Below, piece by piece: positions 52,113 through 54,587 of a DNA stretch of 54,587 nt. The notes under the pieces were generated by a model, which ran no database searches, had not been told where the DNA came from, and was given only the letters and a program-made list of their open reading frames with translations. The DNA comes from Armatimonadota bacterium (lineage in GTDB: Bacteria > Armatimonadota > Fimbriimonadia > Fimbriimonadales > ATM1). Both the position numbers and the translations under genes were made by a program. The stretch is taken from positions 1 to 54,587 of the forward strand of contig JAJPJR010000003.1 in the NCBI GenBank assembly GCA_021324165.1. The letters are read 5' to 3'. Within the stretch, counting starts at the first letter, position 1; each line of letters begins with the position of its first letter.

Positions 52113-52628
52113 TCGAAGGTACTCCTCGCGCGCCGCCACGAAAAGCTCCAACGTTTGGTTGTGAAACTCGTTCGTCTGCCCCTGATGCTTCAGCCCAATG
52201 CGAACCGCCACGTTCCAACTCCGCAAGTTCCATTCAAAAAGAATCGCATAAATCCGGTCGAGCATCAGCGTTTCAAAACCGTAGTGCAATGCAGCGCTTG
52301 CGAACTCGGTGGCGAAGCCGTATCCCCAAAACGCTCGGTTGAGATGCCATCCGATCTCAACTTTTTCTGAATTTGGAAGCGGTTTCAGAAGGCACGTGCC
52401 GATCATTTTGCGCGCATCGCAAAGTTCCACGGCCCAAACACCCATCCCGTTCAAATCTGCGTACTTTCCGCGGACAGCCCGAAGGTTTTCGCGCATCTGC
52501 TCGACGCTCGATGGAGCGGTTCCCATAATCCCGCGGTTGACTTCATCGTCCGAATACAGCTCGAACGCATCTTCGGCATCGGCGTCGCAGAAGTCGCGGA
52601 TCAAAAGGCGCGGAGTTTGCAATCTCAC
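52101..52628 (-). CDS. GNAT-family acetyltransferase (RimJ/RimL-like)
   Basis: The 175-aa protein starts MRLQTPRLLIRDFCDADAED, which is typical of the RimJ/RimL subgroup. VEIGWHLNRAFWGYGFATEF is the acetyl-CoA-binding region, and NLRSWNVAVRIGLKHQGQTN is near the end. The substrate may be a protein N-terminus or small molecule. GTG start; TATGAT ends 6 nt upstream. Confidence 0.88.
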   Translation of the reverse strand: MRLQTPRLLIRDFCDADAEDAFELYSDDEVNRGIMGTAPSSVEQMRENLRAVRGKYADLNGMGVWAVELCDARKMIGTCLLKPLPNSEKVEIGWHLNRAFWGYGFATEFASAALHYGFETLMLDRIYAILFEWNLRSWNVAVRIGLKHQGQTNEFHNQTLELFVAAREEYLRSKV

Positions 52629-52692
52629 CTCTGCATCATATCAGAGTTTCCAAAGCGCCTGCGCTTCGGCAAAAAAACGGTAACCTATCGCC

Positions 52693-53883
52693 ATGCCCAA
52701 AGTTTCCAAGCGCATCGAGACGATTCCGCCCTATCTGTTTGCCGAAATCTCAAGGATCAAAGCCGAGATGCGCGCGAAAGGCGAAGATATCATTGATCTG
52801 GGCATCGGCGATCCCGATCAGCCCACTCCCGAACCGATTGTCCGGTACGCGCAGCAGGCAGTCGAAAACCCCGCCGCACACACCTATGACGAATCGCCGC
52901 GCGGGTGGACTCCGTTCCTGGAAGCCGCGGCCCGATGGTATCAAAAAAACTTCGGCGTGAATCTCGATCCGAACAAAGAACTTTTGGAACTCATCGGCAG
53001 CAAAGAAGGACTTTCGCATCTCATCTGGGCATATATTGACGAAGGCGATGGCATCATTCTGCCCGATCCGGCTTATCCGGTTTATCGCATTCACGCGCGG
53101 ATGTGCGGCGCAAACATCTATGACGCAACTCTCGATGAGGCGAACGGTTTTCTGCCTAAACTTGAAGACATTCCAACCGATGCCGCAAGAAACGCCAAAC
53201 TGATGTTCACCTGCTATCCAGGAAATCCTACAGGCGCCGTTGCGCCGATCAGTTTCTATGAGGATGCGGTGCGGTTCTGCAAACATCATGACATCGTTTT
53301 GGTGTGCGACCTTGCGTATGCGATGGTCACGTACGACGGCTACAAAACGCCGAGCGCGCTTCAGGTGAATGGAGCCAAAGATTGTGTGATCGAATTCCAC
53401 TCTTTGAGCAAAGCGTTCAACATGACCGGTTGGCGCATCGGTTTCGCTTGTGGAAATCCCGACGCGATCGGCGCTCTCAGCCGATTGAAAGACAACATTG
53501 ACAGCAAGCAGTTCGCAGCGATTGCCGACACTGCGGCTTGGGCCTTAGATCATGGAGATAATTCGCGCACCATGGAGGTTTACAAAAAACGCCGCGATGT
53601 TCTGGTTCACGCGTTGAACGAGGCCGGATGGAACATTCAGCCGCCGAAAGCCAGTTTTTACATCTGGGCAAAAGTTCCCACCGATGAAACAAGCGCCGGA
53701 TTTGCCAAACGGTTATTGGAACAGGCCAAAGTGCTCGTGATTCCGGGCACTGGCTACGGCCCAGCCGGTGAAGGGTACGTGCGGATGAGCCTCACGGTGA
53801 AAGGCGATCAAAACGGAGAGCGGGTTGCCGAGGCCGCGCGCCGCATCGCGCAGCATGCGATCCGTTCAACCATCAAAACGTGA
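52693..53883 (+). CDS. dapL: LL-diaminopimelate aminotransferase
   Basis: Converts tetrahydrodipicolinate plus glutamate to LL-diaminopimelate in one step for lysine and peptidoglycan synthesis. The 396-aa class I aminotransferase begins MPKVSKRIETIPPYLFAEIS, has LGIGDPDQPTP, PGNPTG, and the PLP lysine in SLSKAFNMTGWRIGF at residue 240, and ends SLTVKGDQNGERVAEAA. It could be another class I aminotransferase, but the N-terminal pattern favours DapL. TAACCT ends 6 nt upstream. The stop overlaps the convergent last gene by 11 nt. Confidence 0.88.
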   Translation: MPKVSKRIETIPPYLFAEISRIKAEMRAKGEDIIDLGIGDPDQPTPEPIVRYAQQAVENPAAHTYDESPRGWTPFLEAAARWYQKNFGVNLDPNKELLELIGSKEGLSHLIWAYIDEGDGIILPDPAYPVYRIHARMCGANIYDATLDEANGFLPKLEDIPTDAARNAKLMFTCYPGNPTGAVAPISFYEDAVRFCKHHDIVLVCDLAYAMVTYDGYKTPSALQVNGAKDCVIEFHSLSKAFNMTGWRIGFACGNPDAIGALSRLKDNIDSKQFAAIADTAAWALDHGDNSRTMEVYKKRRDVLVHALNEAGWNIQPPKASFYIWAKVPTDETSAGFAKRLLEQAKVLVIPGTGYGPAGEGYVRMSLTVKGDQNGERVAEAARRIAQHAIRSTIKT

Positions 53884-54577
53884 GCGAATAGTAGATCTCT
53901 TTCAGTTCGTCGAACGAAATCTGTGTGCGGATTTTTGCGCCGGGAACCATCCATCCGTTCGAACTCTTCATCTGTGCCAGCTCGCTTGCGTTGAAGGGCG
54001 GGTGCATTTTCAAGCGATCCAGCCTTGCCTTCACTTCCGCCGAAAAAAGTTTGGACTGCGCCAAGAACGTTTTCACGCGCTCAAATCCTGTTTGCGAGTT
54101 TTCGGATGCGCCTTCCAAAGCGTCGTCCGCCTTCTTGAAATCGTCGAATGCGGGCTGCAACGCGCGGACGGATGTGGCATCATCTGCTCCCATCGCGGCA
54201 TCCTTCACTTTCCTTGCTTTTTCAAACACCGTGCGGCACAAAAACTCGATGCTCCCCGGCGGCAGCAGTTCGGATGTTGCGAGCATCTTTTCGTGCCAAA
54301 TCAGCATCAACTCATCCAGCCTTTCTCGCAACGGATTTCCGCCGCTTACAATTCCGTTCAGCGCACCGATCACCGGACTTTTGAGTGCGCCGCGCAGTTC
54401 TGCTTGTCTGCCCGCGCCGATGGCATCGTTGGCTTGATCCAAAACCGGGGCAGCCGATCGAACTGCCGCTGCAAAACGTTTCGCCAGCGCGTGGAGCCGT
54501 TCGTCTACGGGCGGCAGCTGTTCGCACGTGGAAGCCGCCGCATCAACGCGCTGAACCATGTTCGAAAACTGAAGCAT
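53873..54577 (-). CDS. Hydrophilic helical protein, unknown (5' end may be outside window)
   Basis: Not recognised. At least 234 aa, helical and hydrophilic (KARKVKDAAMGADDATSVRA, LQPAFDDFKKADDALEGASE). No signal peptide is visible from the first ATG at 54577. The frame stays open to the window edge, so the gene may begin further right. It is tail-to-tail with dapL. Confidence 0.55.
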   Translation of the reverse strand: MLQFSNMVQRVDAAASTCEQLPPVDERLHALAKRFAAAVRSAAPVLDQANDAIGAGRQAELRGALKSPVIGALNGIVSGGNPLRERLDELMLIWHEKMLATSELLPPGSIEFLCRTVFEKARKVKDAAMGADDATSVRALQPAFDDFKKADDALEGASENSQTGFERVKTFLAQSKLFSAEVKARLDRLKMHPPFNASELAQMKSSNGWMVPGAKIRTQISFDELKEIYYSLTF

Positions 54578-54587
54578 CCCCGAAGGC

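Overview
The window is bacterial chromosome with a genomic island inserted in it. The core genes (TruA, L13, S9, omega, DnaJ, PrmA, SepF, PhoU, SecG, Lon, RseP, UbiX/UbiD, DapL) leave no doubt that this is a bacterium. A PEP-CTERM exported protein, an LL-diaminopimelate aminotransferase (dapL), and many core genes with a TANNNT box 5-13 nt before the start codon point to a deep-branching phylum. Armatimonadota (Fimbriimonadia-like) is my best guess, from gene content only and at low confidence.

Left core, 1-26682. First come truA (cut by the window edge), rplM-rpsI, an MFS transporter, rpoZ-dnaJ-prmA, a RluA-type pseudouridine synthase and a PilB/GspE-type ATPase. A minus-strand block follows: sepF, phoU, a HEAT-repeat protein and secG. 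Then hsp20-lon-wecG, and a minus-strand envelope cluster (583-aa membrane protein, lipoprotein, DUF4350, DUF4129, multi-pass membrane protein). The rest is tRNA-Leu, ubiX, an RNHCP protein, tRNA-Thr, an exported M3 peptidase, the PEP-CTERM protein, a DUF6159-like membrane protein, rseP, a small membrane protein and a methyltransferase.

Island, about 26683-50135 (23.5 kb). It is bounded by an 18-bp direct repeat of the 3' end of tRNA-Ser(CGA); the tRNA is intact on the right. Paired TGCGTACA repeats near each end look like integrase arm sites. It carries a tyrosine integrase, an ArdC-like antirestriction protein, a long defence operon, a replication-like module (AAA ATPase plus a compact family-A-type DNA polymerase palm), a second tyrosine recombinase, a DUF2293 protein, a sigma-70-like factor and several unknowns.

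The defence operon (30336-43818) is a type I restriction-modification locus with extra systems between its subunits: Phd-like antitoxin, hsdM, 257-aa unknown, DUF262/GmrSD-like protein, KwaA-like and KwaB-like (Kiwa) proteins, hsdS, second hsdS, YkgJ-type cysteine-cluster protein, excisionase-type HTH protein, hsdR. Most junctions overlap by 1-4 nt. The genes directly before hsdM and hsdR both look like antitoxins without toxins.

The most unusual regulatory signal is a TTCCTCAA motif. It lies 27-28 nt before the start codon of six island genes on both strands, and 24 nt before a possible TTG start of a seventh. One of the six is the island's own sigma-like gene, so an island-specific, autoregulated promoter class is a testable idea.

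Right core, 50136-54587. tRNA-Ser(CGA), a DUF5658-like membrane protein, ubiD, a GNAT acetyltransferase, dapL and a coiled/hydrophilic protein whose 5' end may lie beyond the window. No intergenic stretch exceeds 300 nt.
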